Part shown: positions 62,442 to 64,000 of the stretch, piece after piece | How positions within the stretch are numbered: the first letter of the stretch is position 1 | Layout of the letters: the number at the start of each line of letters is the position of its first letter | NCBI GenBank assembly: GCA_024233435.1 | Contig: JACKPQ010000003.1 | Location: forward strand, 1-64,000 | Length of the DNA: 64,000 bases | Origin: Chlamydiales bacterium | Lineage (GTDB): Bacteria; Chlamydiota; Chlamydiia; Chlamydiales; JACKPQ01 | Direction: 5' to 3' | Made by a program: the position numbers and the translations under genes | Notes under the pieces: model-generated | Database searches by the model: none | Told to the model about the DNA's origin: nothing | The model's input: only the letters and a program-made list of their open reading frames with translations

Positions 62442-64000
62442 CTATACCAGATAGGTTAGCATTTGGGAAGGGTTATTTAAAAGCGCATTGTAGGCTGCTA
62501 GATCCGATTCAGTCTTTGGAGCAGATGCCTTTAAATTAGCATCAATAGCATCAGCTAGTTCTTTGCTGCTTCTTTTTAGATCTTCAGTATCCACAGCGTT
62601 GGCAAAAGCATTCATGAAAGGATTAGAAGATTTTTTCTCATCGGTGATGTCAGTCACCGAACCATCTTGAATTTTCTGATTAAGGCTTAATACATCTGTC
62701 CAATTTTTCTTAAGATTGTAGCAGTCTAATACGCGTTGCGGAGCTGGGCTTGTTGGATACAAAAAAGAGAGTATCTGAGGCGATAAATGCATAGCAATGG
62801 TTCTCAATGCAAAAGACTCGATGCGTTTTGGAAAAACAGCGCTAAATATTCCCGAGATAGAAAAACAGATCGATACTAGTGTTTTTTCATGTGACTTGGC
62901 CGGCTGAAGGCCATTTTGAATATTGGCAACCTTATCGTAAGCAATGCGATCTCTTATCGTGGGTATTGCAGCCTCTTTATTTTCAAAGTTGAACCTCTCA
63001 CTAAATTTCTTAGCCCACTTTGAGCCTTCTTGACTGCTTGCTTTCAAGCGATCGATCGATGACAGATCTAAAGATGATAAATATGCCTGCACCCATGGAT
63101 GAGGCAGCAGCGATTTTCCTGTTTCTAATTGCTGCTTTTGCTCCTCAGCGGTCATATTCGTGGTAACGAGAAACTGACCTACAACGTCTATAGACGAGCT
63201 TTCATTAATTGCGTTGTCAATTGCTATGATTTTGTCCCAGACTTGTTTACATTGAAGAGTTGTCTCTTCGCGGCGTTTTTGAAAAATCTCAAGAAGTGTC
63301 AAGTGTTTAATGTTTGCTTGGTGCTGCTCAAGATTATTTAGGTTAAAATTTGCGGTAAATTCTTTAATGTCCTTTGATAAATTTTGGCTGCTTGTTTTAA
63401 GGCTATTTAAATCGGAATAGTCTAATAATGATAAAAACTCGGTGACTTTGCTTTCGCTAGTTTTCGCATCAAACCTTGGCATCTCTTCATTAGAGGTTAG
63501 GGCTTGAATGGACCGATTGATTGAGATAATTTTATCGCATTGTTCCTTGAAGTCGAAAAGCTCAATGACAGCTCTATATTCGTTTAGCTCCTTAAAGATA
63601 GACTCATAAGCTTCTTCAGAAAAGTGAGGATTGAGCAGGGTTTCTGCAAGAAAGCGTTCGGATTCATTTTTGCTTTTTAGCCAGCGATTCGCAAATCTGT
63701 TGAATAGGCCTGTTTTTCCCTCAACTTTGAGTTGATGCAAATCTAAAAAGTATTGCAAAAGTTCAGATTGATATCGAAGGGCTTTGATATTAATAGGGAA
63801 GTTAAGGAAATCAGGTGATTTTATGTGTGGAGGAATTTTATCCTCATCAATCTCAAACAAGTTAGAGTATGCCGCATCATCAACTTTTAGAGCATCTGGA
63901 AGATCCCCATTATCTGTCTCTTTCAGCTGACTAAGTTTGCTATAGATCCATGACTCAAATCCTAGGTAAGAGATGGCTGCAAATGCGGCGGGGAAAATAT
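62442..64000 (-). CDS. large helical protein, 5' part beyond the window
   Basis: The frame stays open past the window end, so the start is not visible; 519 codons are in view. The protein is mostly alpha-helical and polar, with coiled-coil-like stretches (SLKTSSQNLSKDIKEFTANF and related SSQEGSKWAKKF and RSSKELADAIDANLK forms repeated at intervals) and a modestly hydrophobic patch (TLVSICFSISGIFSAVF). I recognise no family. A TTG at 63860 is not the real start because coding sequence continues upstream of it. Confidence 0.65.
   Translation of the reverse strand, partial: IFPAAFAAISYLGFESWIYSKLSQLKETDNGDLPDALKVDDAAYSNLFEIDEDKIPPHIKSPDFLNFPINIKALRYQSELLQYFLDLHQLKVEGKTGLFNRFANRWLKSKNESERFLAETLLNPHFSEEAYESIFKELNEYRAVIELFDFKEQCDKIISINRSIQALTSNEEMPRFDAKTSESKVTEFLSLLDYSDLNSLKTSSQNLSKDIKEFTANFNLNNLEQHQANIKHLTLLEIFQKRREETTLQCKQVWDKIIAIDNAINESSSIDVVGQFLVTTNMTAEEQKQQLETGKSLLPHPWVQAYLSSLDLSSIDRLKASSQEGSKWAKKFSERFNFENKEAAIPTIRDRIAYDKVANIQNGLQPAKSHEKTLVSICFSISGIFSAVFPKRIESFALRTIAMHLSPQILSFLYPTSPAPQRVLDCYNLKKNWTDVLSLNQKIQDGSVTDITDEKKSSNPFMNAFANAVDTEDLKRSSKELADAIDANLKASAPKTESDLAAYNALLNNPSQMLTYLV

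Overview
The window is a chromosomal segment of a member of the Chlamydiae. The main evidence is the gene order infA, tRNA-Thr, tuf, tRNA-Trp, secE, nusG, rplK, rplA, rplJ, rplL, rpoB, rpoC, tal, then a V-type ATPase operon (atpE, a DUF2764 gene, atpABDIK) and, further on, valS; this is the order known from Chlamydia. A Trp/Tyr-type permease, DagA-like symporters and an inclusion-membrane-like protein fit. Host-directed eukaryote-like domains (F-box, RING), a secreted glycosidase and much accessory DNA point to an environmental, amoeba-associated family (Parachlamydiaceae/Waddliaceae type) rather than to Chlamydia itself. I cannot name the genus.

Region 1 (1-9.8 kb) is accessory DNA built against a tRNA gene with anticodon CAU (9728-9802, minus strand). 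Partial copies of the 3' part of that tRNA lie at 6962-7004 and 3141-3167, so the region reads as stacked cassettes integrated at the tRNA 3' end. The left and right cassettes are diverged copies of one ancestor: they share a 300-bp repeat (97 percent identical) across a GH5/GrpB gene junction, a 153-bp repeat (88 percent) at the 5' end of a dienelactone-hydrolase gene, and a 21-bp motif. Each copy has lost different genes. The middle cassette holds GNAT, cupin and DUF1796 genes, mostly with signal peptides, and a broken NlpC/P60 gene. Relics of a FAD monooxygenase and an AAA-type ATPase are also present. No integrase was found.

Region 2 (9.9-22.5 kb) is mixed: a DUF1207 outer-membrane protein, a LOG-domain protein, MYG1- and HIT-family proteins, an F-box protein with C-terminal KRRR repeats, a membrane protein of unknown function, an N-formylglutamate-amidohydrolase-like protein with a probable frameshift in its signal peptide, a HEAT/TPR protein, a TyrP-type permease and a SufE-like protein.

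Region 3 (22.6-45 kb) is the conserved core for translation, transcription and ion-motive ATPase. An Inc-like gene and a small secreted protein lie inside it on the opposite strand. Region 4 (45-64 kb) carries a 1317-residue autotransporter with alternating repeats, fumarase, an Rpn/PDDEXK protein, two Nudix proteins, a lipoprotein, DAHP synthase, two translationally coupled amino-acid symporters, a RING-finger membrane protein whose start overlaps the end of valS, valS with a shortened editing-domain insertion, a secreted 2-oxoglutarate oxygenase, trpS and a coiled-coil protein cut by the window end.

The two observations most worth following are the tRNA-anchored array of decaying cassettes and the pair of ubiquitin-pathway-like proteins (F-box and RING). 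Six convergent gene pairs overlap at their 3' ends, so the core is very compact while the first 10 kb is decaying.
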